From Pollutimonas sp963706785 (GTDB taxonomy: Bacteria > Pseudomonadota > Gammaproteobacteria > Burkholderiales > Burkholderiaceae_B): a DNA stretch of 64,000 nucleotides. Positions 18,848 through 28,061 of the stretch are shown here, one piece after another. Location of the stretch: positions 744,001 through 808,000 of the forward strand of contig CAVPNJ010000002.1 of the NCBI GenBank assembly GCA_963706785.1. The letters are read 5' to 3'. The notes below the pieces were generated by a model, which did no database searches, was not told where the DNA came from, and saw only the letters and a program-made list of their open reading frames with translations. The translations under genes and the position numbers were made by a program. How positions within the stretch are numbered: the stretch's first letter is position 1; every line of letters starts with the position of its first letter.

Positions 18848-20617
18848 ATGAGCTTTCATTCGTTTCTTCGTGAAAATGCTGCCGACGAACTTGATCAGCG
18901 GCTACATGCGGCCATTTCACGCGTCACGGGATCACTGTCGCCAACGTTGGCCCTTATAAGCTTTATAGACTGGGCGACCCACCTGGCTGCAGCGCCAGGC
19001 AAGCAGCTTGAACTAGCAGAAATGGCGATAGCACAAAATCTGTTGCTCTCGCAATATTTTCATGGCGTAGTGGCCGAGGCAATGCCCTCGCTTCCCTGGC
19101 TGCCCCCACAGTCAGTTGGTACTGCCCAAACTCCCCAGTCAGACTGGCGTTTCGCGGCGGCTGAATGGCAGAATTGGCCCTATAACTTGCTGTATCAATC
19201 GTACTTGCTGTCCGAGCAATGGTGGACAGAAGCGACCACCGATGTACGGGGACTTTCGCCGCATCATGCGCATGTGGTTGGCTTTGCCGCTCGAGAACTC
19301 CTTAAACCGTTATCTCCGCGCAACTTTCTGGCGACGAATCCACAATTACTGAAGCGCACGCTTCAAGAGCGCGGCGCCAACCTTGTGCGAGGCGCCATGT
19401 TTGCAATGGACGATTTTTCGCGGCAGGCGGCACACCGAGGGCCCTATGGCTCGGAAAATTTCGCCGTCGGACAAAACATAGCTGCGACACCGGGAAAGGT
19501 TGTCTTGCGCAATACGTTAATGGAGCTTATTCAGTACACACCAACAACCAAAAAGGTTCATCCCGAACCGGTGCTGATTGTTCCTGCCTGGATAATGAAA
19601 TATTACATTTTGGATCTGTCGCCGCATAACTCGCTGATCAGATTTCTCGTCGATCATGGCTACACCGTGTTCTGCATTTCATGGAAAAATCCCGATGTAA
19701 CACAACGCGATATGGGGATGGACGATTATGTCGCGTTGGGTTTGGACGCCTCGCTACAAGCCGTCAACGCCATCGTGCCGAAAAGAAAAGTTCACGCCTT
19801 AGGCTACTGTCTTGGCGGCACTCTGCTTAGCATTGCCGCAGCATCAATGGCTCGCGATGGCGATGAAAGGCTGGCAACGATATCATTGTTGGCGGCTCAG
19901 ACCGACTTCAGCGAGCCTGGAGAATTATCCCTTTTCATTGATCATAGCCAGGTAGCATTGCTCGAAGCGCGAATGGCTGACGCTGGCTACCTTACGACCG
20001 AGCAAATGGCTGGAGCCTTCGAGCTGTTGCGGTCGGATTACCTGGTGTGGTTGCCCTTCATCGAAACGTACCTGATGGGCGAGCGCCATCCCGTAAGCGA
20101 CCTTATGGCGTGGAATGCGGACGCGACGCGCATGCCCGCCAAAATGCACTCCCAATATCTCAGCCGCCTGTTCCTGAACAACGATCTCGCGGAAGGCAGA
20201 TATCCGATGGGCGGTAGCCCGGTAGCCCTGACCGACATCCGAGTCCCCATATTTTGCCTGGGCACTGTGACCGACCACGTCGCTCCATGGCGCTCTGTTT
20301 TCAAGATTCATCTCCTCACGCGCGCCGAGGTCACCTTCGTTCTGACTAACGGAGGCCATAATGCCGGCGTAGTTAATGAACCCGGTCACCACGACCGTCA
20401 TTACCAAACCCTGACACGCAAAATTAGCGACAGTTATCTAGGACCCGAAGAATGGTTGCTCGCAGCGCCTAAACACGACGGCTCTTGGTGGCCGTGCTGG
20501 ATAGCGTGGCTCAATGCCCGCTCAGGTTCCTTGGTTGCACCCCCGCCAATAGGCGCTCCACAACAAGGTTACGGCGAAAGCGGTTCAGCACCGGGCCGCT
20601 ATGTTTTGGAAAAATGA
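18848..20617 (+). CDS. phaC: Class I poly(3-hydroxyalkanoate) synthase
   Basis: Polymerises (R)-3-hydroxyacyl-CoA to PHA storage granules. It is 589 residues, the normal class I length. The alpha/beta-hydrolase core carries the lipase-like box GYCLGG with nucleophile C321, D476 in GTVTDHVAPW and H504 in NGGHNAGVVN. The PhaC N-terminal domain covers about residues 60-230. The start at 18848 has AAGG eight bases before it. phaB follows after 13 bases. The usual phaA thiolase is not in this operon; a thiolase gene lies at 57.3-58.5 kb. Confidence 0.96.
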   Translation: MSFHSFLRENAADELDQRLHAAISRVTGSLSPTLALISFIDWATHLAAAPGKQLELAEMAIAQNLLLSQYFHGVVAEAMPSLPWLPPQSVGTAQTPQSDWRFAAAEWQNWPYNLLYQSYLLSEQWWTEATTDVRGLSPHHAHVVGFAARELLKPLSPRNFLATNPQLLKRTLQERGANLVRGAMFAMDDFSRQAAHRGPYGSENFAVGQNIAATPGKVVLRNTLMELIQYTPTTKKVHPEPVLIVPAWIMKYYILDLSPHNSLIRFLVDHGYTVFCISWKNPDVTQRDMGMDDYVALGLDASLQAVNAIVPKRKVHALGYCLGGTLLSIAAASMARDGDERLATISLLAAQTDFSEPGELSLFIDHSQVALLEARMADAGYLTTEQMAGAFELLRSDYLVWLPFIETYLMGERHPVSDLMAWNADATRMPAKMHSQYLSRLFLNNDLAEGRYPMGGSPVALTDIRVPIFCLGTVTDHVAPWRSVFKIHLLTRAEVTFVLTNGGHNAGVVNEPGHHDRHYQTLTRKISDSYLGPEEWLLAAPKHDGSWWPCWIAWLNARSGSLVAPPPIGAPQQGYGESGSAPGRYVLEK

Positions 20618-20630
20618 TAAGGGGTTAATC

Positions 20631-21377
20631 ATGTCGACTCATCGCACAGCGCTAGTTACCGGGGGAATGGGATGCCTCGGAGAAGCCATTGCCAAGGCTT
20701 TGCACGATGCCGGTCATACTGTACTGCTAACCCATTCCCCAGGAAAAAAGGAAGTCCAGTCATGGTTGGCTTCGCGAGCACAGGCTGGGTACGACTTTAC
20801 GGCTTATCCCGTAGACGTCACCAGTTATGACTCGTGTGCAGCCTGCGCGGAACTGATCAGCGCCGATGGCCAAGATGTCGATATCTTGGTGAACAATGCG
20901 GGAATCACCCGCGATGCGACGTTCCGTAAGCTTACCCCGATAGACTGGGCCGCAGTTTTGCGCAGCAATCTGGATTCGGTCTTCAATATGACCAAACCAT
21001 TTTGCGACGCTATGGTCGAGCGGGGATGGGGTCGCATCGTTAATATTTCCTCGGTCAATGGTAGCAAGGGAGCTTTCGGGCAAAGTAATTATTCCGCTGC
21101 CAAAGCTGGCATCTACGGCTTTACGAAATCGCTGGCGTTGGAAGTCGCCCGCAAAGGGGTTACTGTAAATGCAGTCTCACCAGGCTACTTGGATAGCCCT
21201 ATGGTGGCGAAGGTACCCCAGGATGTGTTGAAATCACAAGTGATCACCCAAATCCCCATCGGACGTCTGGGACAACCGTCAGAAATTGCCGCATTGGTTG
21301 CGTTCATATGCAGCGATTCGGCGGGCTTTATGACCGGTGCGAATGTAGCAATGAACGGCGGACAGCATATGTATTGA
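20631..21377 (+). CDS. phaB: Acetoacetyl-CoA reductase
   Basis: NADPH-dependent SDR that reduces acetoacetyl-CoA to (R)-3-hydroxybutyryl-CoA for PhaC. It is 248 residues, with the cofactor motif TGGMGCLG (10-17), NNAG (88-91), active Ser in NISSVNGSKG, and Y154 and K158 in YSAAKAG. SVNGSKGAFGQSNYSAAKAG is typical of PhaB rather than FabG. The start at 20631 has AAGGGG upstream; the frame upstream lies over the end of phaC. It is the last gene of the plus-strand block and converges on ycbK 26 bases away with no clear terminator between. Confidence 0.94.
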   Translation: MSTHRTALVTGGMGCLGEAIAKALHDAGHTVLLTHSPGKKEVQSWLASRAQAGYDFTAYPVDVTSYDSCAACAELISADGQDVDILVNNAGITRDATFRKLTPIDWAAVLRSNLDSVFNMTKPFCDAMVERGWGRIVNISSVNGSKGAFGQSNYSAAKAGIYGFTKSLALEVARKGVTVNAVSPGYLDSPMVAKVPQDVLKSQVITQIPIGRLGQPSEIAALVAFICSDSAGFMTGANVAMNGGQHMY

Positions 21378-21403
21378 CGATTGCGGTTCAGCGCGAATTT
21401 AAA

Positions 21404-21985
21404 TCACCAGCGACGCACCCTGCCCGTGTCAATATGCACGAACTGGTCCGACGGATAGAATCCGACCCCTCCGGCCTGCAAAGATAAGGCTGCGTCGCGT
21501 AATTCGGCAAGCGGTACACCGGGCAAACGTACATCGATCGCCTTACCGTCCATGTGCAAGCTGCGTTTGGCCACCCCACCACCTCCGGTCGCACGTAGAC
21601 GATTATTGGTCGCAGGACACCGATAGCCGGATATCACTTGAAATGACTGACGGGCGCTAAGTGACAGAGTAATCTGGTGAAGAATGTCGAACAATTGCGG
21701 GTCTATCGTACCAACATCGCCGGTGTAATGATCGCGTAAAAAATGGTTTAGGCGCTCAAGTGCAGTGGGAAGATATCGGTTTCCACGGGCATAAACCAAC
21801 GTGACTTTCTCGCGCGTGTGGGTGTGGTCCAAAGCCACGCTGCGTGGCGAAGTCGTAGCGAATGCGCGTGACGCAAATGGCAGGCTTCCGCCAGCCAACG
21901 CCAGTTTCGCCGAGTTTCGAAGGAAAATGCGCCGGGAAGGCGCAAACAATTTAGTCATAGTAGATAAGCGCTGATGACGCCTCAT
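21404..21985 (-). CDS. YcbK-like periplasmic M15-type peptidase (DUF882)
   Basis: 193-residue protein of the YcbK/DUF882 family, related to D-Ala-D-Ala metallopeptidases. It has a twin-arginine-like signal (SRRIFLRN followed by a hydrophobic stretch and ASRAFA). The mature part has QVISGYRCPATN, the metal-binding HMDGKAIDVRLPG and the terminal FVHIDTGRVRRW. A start at 21985 has GTGAGGAT upstream; a shorter version from 21958 is also possible. It lies 14 bases after the L,D-transpeptidase gene, the same pairing as ycbB-ycbK in E. coli, which suggests a joint role in peptidoglycan. Confidence 0.88.
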   Translation of the reverse strand: MRRHQRLSTMTKLFAPSRRIFLRNSAKLALAGGSLPFASRAFATTSPRSVALDHTHTREKVTLVYARGNRYLPTALERLNHFLRDHYTGDVGTIDPQLFDILHQITLSLSARQSFQVISGYRCPATNNRLRATGGGGVAKRSLHMDGKAIDVRLPGVPLAELRDAALSLQAGGVGFYPSDQFVHIDTGRVRRW

Positions 21986-21999
21986 GGCATCCTCACCTG

Positions 22000-23571
22000 T
22001 CAGCGAACTAGGGTTGAATAAGAATTAGCCCGAATTCGCTGGCTTAATGCTTTGTCCAGCAGATCGTCATGGCCGTATATATCCGGGAAAAAATAAACCT
22101 TATCATTCTTGACCACTACCGTGCTGTAAGCAATCAATACGGGCAACGGCTGATCAAGGCGGATCGTTCGGGATTTTCCGCTATGCATGGCTTCAAGGAT
22201 CCGCTCTTCCGTCCATTTGGGATCATCATGCAGGACAAATTTCGCCAATGCGACCGGATTCTCGACCCGGATACATCCATGGCTGAAGTCACGGCGATAT
22301 TGATCAAAAAGCTTCGGAGTTGGGGTATGGTGCAGATAGATATTCTGGTCGTTCGGAAAGATAAACTTGATATCACCCAGTGCATTGTTCGGTCCTGGTC
22401 GCTGGCGTATACGCAACTCGCCCCGCTGAAGCGCGTCAAGACTCTCGCCACTCAGCCCCTTTATTACTTCGCCGCGAGCCGACACCAATTCAAAACCTTG
22501 TCGATAAAAATAAGCTGGGTCCCGGCGCAGGCGAGGGATGGTTTCGGAGCGCGCAATCGATCGCGGCACGTTCCAATATGGACTGAATTCGATGAAACGC
22601 ATCTGCTCGTTGAATACCGGCGTACGTGTGTCTAAGGCCCGACCGACGATAATCCTCATTTCTGTTACAACATTCTGGTGACGTTCCTGTACTTCATAGG
22701 CACGAAGAACGAATTCTGGAATATTTACGATTATCATGCGCGGGCCCTCAATAACTGGCGTCCAGCGCAAACGTTCCATTGTTAGTTGAATTTGACGCAG
22801 ACGCTGCGCGGGTGTTTGGTTCAGTTGCTGGAATGTTGCATTACTGAGAATGCCGTCCGGTGGCAGGCCATGGCGCTCTTGAAATGCGCGGACACCATCG
22901 ATTAGCGTCCCTTCATAAGCTGGCGGTGCAATCGTTCCAGGAGGCAGATCGCCTGTCGCGATAAGCCGGCGCACCAATACATCGATTCCCGCATAGGTCT
23001 GGCCCGGCGCCACCTTCCCTTGTAAAGGGGAAGCGAGGTCGGCAAGCCAGGCAGAGTGACCGACCAGGCCGCTGTAGAAAACCAACGCCTTTCGCAGGCT
23101 CTCGTACTGAGGTATTTGCGGTGCTGCCTGTCGGACCGCGACAGTCAGGTCTCCGCTTATGACAGCATTCCTAAGATAAACCGCTGGATCGAAGTATCGC
23201 GGTTCAGGGCGGGTGAATTGCTGAGCCTGACGCGGGTCGAGTCTGCCATTGTGCAGATCAGAAAGGTAGCGCTGCATGGCAGCGCTTAATGCAGCTTCTA
23301 ATTGCACGACCGCCGGTTCCGGCAAAACCGCGCCGCGAGAGGCGGACCTAACGCCCAGATCTAGCGTTGCGGCGTTGTAATCGTCAGGCTCCAGACCATC
23401 GAGCTGAGCAGTGCGGAGGATATCTACAGCTTCGAAAGCCTGGGGTGTCGGCCGCCCTTCGATAAACCACAAAAAGGCTTCCTGCGCCACGACACTGTCT
23501 GAACAAGTAACGACAAAGACAGACAACAGTAGTGGGAGCAACCTGGAAACCAATCTATAGACGAAACCCAA
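22000..23571 (-). CDS. ldtD: L,D-transpeptidase, LdtD/YcbB type
   Basis: Periplasmic enzyme that makes 3-3 cross-links in peptidoglycan. It is 523 residues. The signal peptide starts at a TTG codon (23571), which has a good AGGGAG Shine-Dalgarno six bases away. A peptidoglycan-binding-like domain covers about 215-250 (GVRAFQERHGLPPDG). The YkuD catalytic domain contains NIYLHHTPTPKLF and FSHGCIRVENP with the catalytic Cys, plus the long capping insertion typical of YcbB. It forms a unit with ycbK and follows purF. Confidence 0.92.
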   Translation of the reverse strand: MGFVYRLVSRLLPLLLSVFVVTCSDSVVAQEAFLWFIEGRPTPQAFEAVDILRTAQLDGLEPDDYNAATLDLGVRSASRGAVLPEPAVVQLEAALSAAMQRYLSDLHNGRLDPRQAQQFTRPEPRYFDPAVYLRNAVISGDLTVAVRQAAPQIPQYESLRKALVFYSGLVGHSAWLADLASPLQGKVAPGQTYAGIDVLVRRLIATGDLPPGTIAPPAYEGTLIDGVRAFQERHGLPPDGILSNATFQQLNQTPAQRLRQIQLTMERLRWTPVIEGPRMIIVNIPEFVLRAYEVQERHQNVVTEMRIIVGRALDTRTPVFNEQMRFIEFSPYWNVPRSIARSETIPRLRRDPAYFYRQGFELVSARGEVIKGLSGESLDALQRGELRIRQRPGPNNALGDIKFIFPNDQNIYLHHTPTPKLFDQYRRDFSHGCIRVENPVALAKFVLHDDPKWTEERILEAMHSGKSRTIRLDQPLPVLIAYSTVVVKNDKVYFFPDIYGHDDLLDKALSQRIRANSYSTLVR

Positions 23572-23590
23572 TTGCGTCTCCCTAACGTTT

Positions 23591-23617
23591 ATGTAAGGAG
23601 TGTGAGACGCCTTACAT
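23591..23617 (-). other. Inverted repeat between purF and ldtD
   Basis: Perfect 8-base arms ATGTAAGG and CCTTACAT separated by 11 bases. The repeat begins immediately after the purF stop codon and ends 20 bases before the ldtD start. It is AT-rich in the arms and has no U-tract, so it is a weak terminator at best. It may be an operator or processing site. Confidence 0.4.
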
Positions 23618-25117
23618 TTACTGTTCGGCTGAGCTGGTCGCCATTTCGCCTGCAGCCGGCCGCAGTCCCCGAGTCAAACTTAGGCGTTCAAGATACGCTG
23701 CGTCGATGTCGCCTGTAACGTAACGGCCGTTGAAGCAGGATGACTCAAAATCCTTCATTTTCGGGTTTAGGTCCCGAATTGACTGCTCTAAGTCAGACAA
23801 TTCCTGGTAAACCAAGCCGTCCGCGCCTATCTCGCGCGCGACCTGTTCGGTATCCCGCCCGGTAGCAATAAGTTCGTTTTGGGTCGGCATGTCAATCCCA
23901 TAAACATTCGGAAAGCGAACGGCGGGTGCCGCAGACGCAAAATAAACCTTATTGGCGCCGGCCGCGCGGGCCATGTCAACGATTTCCCGGCTGGTTGTAC
24001 CGCGCACGATCGAGTCATCGACCAATAATACATTTTTGCCCCGAAACTCCATGTCGATTGCACTGAGCTTTTGGCGTACGGATTTTTTGCGCACCGCCTG
24101 GCCCGGCATAATGAACGTTCGACCAATGTACCGGTTCTTGATGAAGCCTTCCCGATAGCTTAGATCTAATCTAGCCGCAAGTTGCATGGCCGATGGACGG
24201 GATGAATCCGGAATTGGCATTACGACGTCGATCTCGCCCAAACGTAGTGTCTTGGCCACGTTATCGCCCAGATATTCACCCATATTAAGGCGCGCATCGT
24301 AGATCGAAACGCCATCCATCAGCGTATCGGGACGGGCAAAATAGACGTACTCGAATACGCACGGTGTCAGTGCAGGATTGTCAGCGCATTGGCGGCTGAC
24401 CATATTGCCGTCCAGATCGATGAAAATGGCTTCGCCGGGCTCAACGTCGCGCACGAGTGTGAAGCCGCAGCCGGTCAAGGCGACAGACTCGGAAGCGAGC
24501 ATCCATTCAGTGCCGCTGCTAGTGGTAATCGAACCCAAGCATAATGGCCGAATGCCATACGGATCACGGAAAGCGACCATTCCGTAATTGGCGATCTGCG
24601 CAATGACGGCGTACGCGCCCTTGGCACGTCTGTGCACCGACGATACCGCGGCAAAAATTGCGTCTTCATCGAGTGAACCGCCGTTGGCTGCTAACTGAAG
24701 TTCATTGGCAAAGACATTCAACAGCACTTCGGAGTCGGAGTTCGTATTGATATGGCGCCTATCGACCTTGAACAGTGCTTCCCGTAATTCGCGCCAGTTG
24801 GTCAAATTGCCGTTATGGACAAAAGTAATGCCAAATGGGGCATTAACGTAAAAAGGCTGCGCTTCGTCGACACTATCGCTGGAGCCAGCAGTGGGATATC
24901 TTACCTGCCCCAAGCCGCAGTTACCTGGCAAAGATCGCATGTTGCGCGTGCGGAATACATCGCGCACGAGACCATGCGCCTTGTACATATTAAAAAACTG
25001 GTCGTGCGAAGTCGCAATTCCGGCAGCATCCTGGCCGCGGTGCTGCAGCAACAGAAGACTATCGTAAATCAATTGATTTACGGGGCCGGACGCAGCGACA
25101 CCAACTATTCCACACAT
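23618..25117 (-). CDS. purF: Amidophosphoribosyltransferase
   Basis: First committed step of purine synthesis: makes 5-phosphoribosylamine from PRPP and glutamine. It is 499 residues. The N-terminal nucleophile Cys is in MCGIVGVAAS, with GQVRYPTAGSS and FVHNGNLTNW in the glutaminase domain. The PRPP-binding motif VLLVDDSIVRGTTSREIV lies in the C-terminal phosphoribosyltransferase domain. No propeptide is present (Cys follows Met). It lies 22 bases after cvpA, the conserved cvpA-purF pair. Confidence 0.97.
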   Translation of the reverse strand: MCGIVGVAASGPVNQLIYDSLLLLQHRGQDAAGIATSHDQFFNMYKAHGLVRDVFRTRNMRSLPGNCGLGQVRYPTAGSSDSVDEAQPFYVNAPFGITFVHNGNLTNWRELREALFKVDRRHINTNSDSEVLLNVFANELQLAANGGSLDEDAIFAAVSSVHRRAKGAYAVIAQIANYGMVAFRDPYGIRPLCLGSITTSSGTEWMLASESVALTGCGFTLVRDVEPGEAIFIDLDGNMVSRQCADNPALTPCVFEYVYFARPDTLMDGVSIYDARLNMGEYLGDNVAKTLRLGEIDVVMPIPDSSRPSAMQLAARLDLSYREGFIKNRYIGRTFIMPGQAVRKKSVRQKLSAIDMEFRGKNVLLVDDSIVRGTTSREIVDMARAAGANKVYFASAAPAVRFPNVYGIDMPTQNELIATGRDTEQVAREIGADGLVYQELSDLEQSIRDLNPKMKDFESSCFNGRYVTGDIDAAYLERLSLTRGLRPAAGEMATSSAEQ

Positions 25118-25139
25118 TTTTCTGTTCCTGTGAGTTCGA

Positions 25140-25628
25140 TCAATAGGGTAACCATGACGCCAGAGATGGCGGCAATAGCAGTTTGATTTGCTGAATGCTC
25201 ATTACCGCCGTCCGCGACAAGCGGGCATCTTGCCACCATGTTTCTTTGGGCAAGTCGGTATAACCGGCAAGGCCAACCAGTACAAGCACCACCAGTGCAC
25301 CGCGCATCAACCCGAACATGGCGCCAAGGCCGTGATCCGCGGGAGTAAGTCCGGTTTTTTTGATTAGCGTGCCCAAGGTGATGTTCACAAGACCAACCAG
25401 CAATAACACGATCACAAATACTGCGCCGTAGGCAACGCCGGTACGCAATAAAGAGTTTTCAATATAGGGGGTCAGCCATATCGAAACAGTGGGCCCCCAC
25501 CAGATGCCTGCAAGAAATGCGACCACATAGGCAATAAGCGAGAGCACTTCCTTGACGAGGCCCCGCAGCAGACCCAGTAATGCTGACACCCCGAGGATTG
25601 CCAACACGATATAGTCGAAACTGGTCAC
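25140..25628 (-). CDS. cvpA: Colicin V production protein family
   Basis: 162-residue inner-membrane protein with four hydrophobic helices (for example FDYIVLAILGVSALLGLLRG). In E. coli the homologue is needed for colicin V export and lies before purF, as here. Its start is GTG at 25628, overlapping the TGA of dedD (GTGA), so it is translationally coupled. The true cellular role of the family is unsettled. Confidence 0.92.
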   Translation of the reverse strand: MTSFDYIVLAILGVSALLGLLRGLVKEVLSLIAYVVAFLAGIWWGPTVSIWLTPYIENSLLRTGVAYGAVFVIVLLLVGLVNITLGTLIKKTGLTPADHGLGAMFGLMRGALVVLVLVGLAGYTDLPKETWWQDARLSRTAVMSIQQIKLLLPPSLASWLPY

Positions 25629-26449
25629 TTAGTGGAGATAAATCCGTTGTCGTAACCCAGCGCACGTAGACGAGCTTGGGCGGCCTGAGCTGCTTCACGT
25701 GTAGGAAAGGGCCCAACGCGCAAGCGATACGTTGTCTTGCCGCCAGACACTGCGTTCTCGACATAGGTGTTGGTCACGCCCGCCGCCACAAGTCGTTCAC
25801 GGCGAGTCTGAGCATCTTTGTCGCTGGTGTAAGCCGCGATCTGCAGGGTGAAATTACCCTTGCTGGCTGGCTTCGTCGACTTACTTGGGGTGCGGCCTTC
25901 CAGTAATGCAATGGCGACTGATCCGTCGTCGGTACGTTCCGCAGCAGCCTTGGGTTCTTGCTTGGCTGCCGGTTTCTCGACAGCTTTTGGCTTTGTTGCG
26001 GGTTCGGGTGCAGTAGCTGAAGGGACGGGTGGCGTTACGGCGGACACGCCCGTGTCGGGCTGAACTGATGGGGTTACATCAGGCGCCGCGCCTGTGGTGT
26101 TGCCTACGTTCTCGCCTGTCACGGGCCCGGGGGCAGTAAGGTTGACGCTTCCTGAGTGATCTATTGCAGGCTGCGATGGTGTTGCCGCCATGTCTACGTT
26201 GGCATCGGGCGCGGGGGGCACAATAGCAGGAACCACAACAGGCGTGCCGATCTGGTCGGGCGGGGCTGAAGAGTCGAACAACATTGGGACAATAATCACT
26301 GCAGCCAAGACCAGTGCTAGCGCACCGATCAGCCGGCGGCGCGCACGACCACGCAGCTCGCCAGCTTGCGCTTCGCTGGATTGAGATGAACGTGATACCG
26401 GGCGTCGCCCGGATCCCGTGGCGGACTCGTTACGTGAGAACAATCCCAT
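25625..26449 (-). CDS. dedD: SPOR-domain protein, DedD-like
   Basis: Bitopic inner-membrane protein of 274 residues. A short charged cytoplasmic N-terminus (MGLFSRNESATGSGRRPVS) is followed by one membrane helix (IGALALVLAAVIIVPMLF), a long Pro/Ala/Thr-rich periplasmic linker, and a C-terminal SPOR domain (FTLQIAAYTSDKDAQ to AQARLRALGYDNGFIS) that binds denuded septal peptidoglycan. The start at 26449 is preferred over 26485 because the extension is unlike the family. Position folC-dedD-cvpA-purF is conserved. Confidence 0.92.
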   Translation of the reverse strand: MGLFSRNESATGSGRRPVSRSSQSSEAQAGELRGRARRRLIGALALVLAAVIIVPMLFDSSAPPDQIGTPVVVPAIVPPAPDANVDMAATPSQPAIDHSGSVNLTAPGPVTGENVGNTTGAAPDVTPSVQPDTGVSAVTPPVPSATAPEPATKPKAVEKPAAKQEPKAAAERTDDGSVAIALLEGRTPSKSTKPASKGNFTLQIAAYTSDKDAQTRRERLVAAGVTNTYVENAVSGGKTTYRLRVGPFPTREAAQAAQARLRALGYDNGFISTK

Positions 26450-26497
26450 TGAGCAAAAACCTATTTTGGTGAACTCTGACTGCAAAGCGGACGGGTA

Positions 26498-27916
26498 CTA
26501 TGCGACTTTGCGCCCCAGCTCGCTAAGGACGGGGCCAACGGTCGAAAAAGAACCGAATACAACAATTCTATCATTGTCGGAGGCCTGTTTTCGAGCTGCT
26601 GTAAAGGCATGTACCGGATTATCAAAACTTGATACGGTGACTGAGTCTAGCTGTACCGATGGAACGATTCCAGGGCGGACGCCCGGTTTGTGCGGAGCGT
26701 TGCCCTGGCCTGCTGATTCATGTGACGCACTTTTGTATTCTTGCACCGGAGCTATGGTTTTAGCCGTAGATGAAGTCACCACTTGACGCACTATATCGGC
26801 AAGAGCCTCGCCCGACATACCACGAGCTCCCTCGACACCCGCGCAATACCAATGATCTACTCGGTTCACCAGTTTACCGATGACACCGGCTATATCTTTG
26901 TCGTTAAGCATCCCGACCACCGCATGGGTGTAGGGGTAATATGCCATACCATCCAGATTTTGCCCGAGTGCAGCTGCGGCATGCGGGTTGTGGGCGACGT
27001 CGAGAACAATAGCGGGGTTGCCCGGAATAATCTGCAAGCGTCCGGGCAATGAAACTTGTGCAAGCCCTATGCGTACCGCCTGCTGGGGCACCGCCAATTT
27101 CGGCCGCAAAGCCTCGAGTGCCGCGAGCGCAGCGCTTGCGTTCAATAACTGATTGGCACCGCGCAGGGCGGGATAAGCCATTCCGCTGCGACGTTGCGCA
27201 CGACCGCCATAAGCCCATTGGAGACGGTCCCCGGAATAGTTGAAGTCTTTTCCAAAGAGCCAAAGGTCGGCTCCGATCTCGGCTGCGTAATCGATAAGAG
27301 TCTGTGGAGGTACGGGGTCGGCGCATATGGCTGGACGCCCCGAACGGAAAATATGTGCTTTCTCCCAACCTATCTGTTCGCGTGTGTCGCCAAGGTAGGC
27401 GGTATGGTCGATATCCACGCTGGTAATAATGGCGCAATCGGCGTCAACCACATTAACGGCATCAAGACGCCCACCTAAACCTATTTCCAGTACCGCGACA
27501 TCTAGTTTTTGATTTTCGAACAGAATCAATGCTGCTAACGTCGTATATTCGAAATAGCTCAGGGAAATATCGCCCCGTGTAGCTTCGATTTTCTGGAACT
27601 GTTCAATGATTTGTTGGTCGCTGGCATATTCGCCGTTCACGCGTATCCGCTCGTTGAAGTCGACGAGATGCGGAGAGGTATAAAGCCCTACCTTATACCC
27701 TGACGCCAGCAAGATGGCTTCTAGCATGGCGCAAGTGGAACCCTTGCCGTTGGTTCCACCAACCGTAATCTTGACAAACGGAAGTTGCAGATTTAGCTTT
27801 TCGGCGACTGCGCGAACCCGATCAAGACCCATGTCGATAGAGGTGCGATGCAGGGTTTCCAGATAAGCTAACCACTCTTGCAGGGTGGAAGAATTGCTGG
27901 GTTCAAGACGAGACAT
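26498..27916 (-). CDS. folC: Dihydrofolate synthase / folylpolyglutamate synthase
   Basis: Adds glutamate to dihydropteroate and to folates with ATP. It is 472 residues. The ATP loop is VGGTNGKGSTCAML (52-65), with SPHLVDFNERIRVNG (81-95), EIGLGGRLDAVNVV (144-157), DIDHTAYLGDTRE (168-180) and DVAHNPHAAAA (306-316). Residues about 381-426 form a Ser/Pro/Gly-rich insert before the terminal IVVFGSFSTV, making the protein longer than usual. accD, which often precedes folC in this order, is not here; lpdA is upstream instead, behind a hairpin. Confidence 0.94.
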   Translation of the reverse strand: MSRLEPSNSSTLQEWLAYLETLHRTSIDMGLDRVRAVAEKLNLQLPFVKITVGGTNGKGSTCAMLEAILLASGYKVGLYTSPHLVDFNERIRVNGEYASDQQIIEQFQKIEATRGDISLSYFEYTTLAALILFENQKLDVAVLEIGLGGRLDAVNVVDADCAIITSVDIDHTAYLGDTREQIGWEKAHIFRSGRPAICADPVPPQTLIDYAAEIGADLWLFGKDFNYSGDRLQWAYGGRAQRRSGMAYPALRGANQLLNASAALAALEALRPKLAVPQQAVRIGLAQVSLPGRLQIIPGNPAIVLDVAHNPHAAAALGQNLDGMAYYPYTHAVVGMLNDKDIAGVIGKLVNRVDHWYCAGVEGARGMSGEALADIVRQVVTSSTAKTIAPVQEYKSASHESAGQGNAPHKPGVRPGIVPSVQLDSVTVSSFDNPVHAFTAARKQASDNDRIVVFGSFSTVGPVLSELGRKVA

Positions 27917-28013
27917 TTTGGACGCTTATAGAAGTACCGACGGCAGACGCTAATGATAACATTTATGGAGGCGCCCTATTCCCGATAAACCGCAGCGGTC
28001 ACACCGGTATTTT

Positions 28014-28048
28014 GATGCCGGACCTCAATAAATATAAGGCCCGGCATC
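28014..28048 (-). terminator. Hairpin after the pyruvate dehydrogenase operon
   Basis: In minus-strand RNA an 11-base-pair stem forms (GAUGCCGGGCC with GGUCCGGCAUC, including one G-U) around a 13-base loop. On the plus strand the same position would be an A-C mismatch, so the structure fits minus-strand RNA. It lies 14 bases after the lpdA stop. The sequence after the stem is AAAATACC rather than a U-run, so termination would need Rho or the stem may only protect the 3' end. Confidence 0.5.
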
Positions 28049-28061
28049 AGCAAACCGGCGC

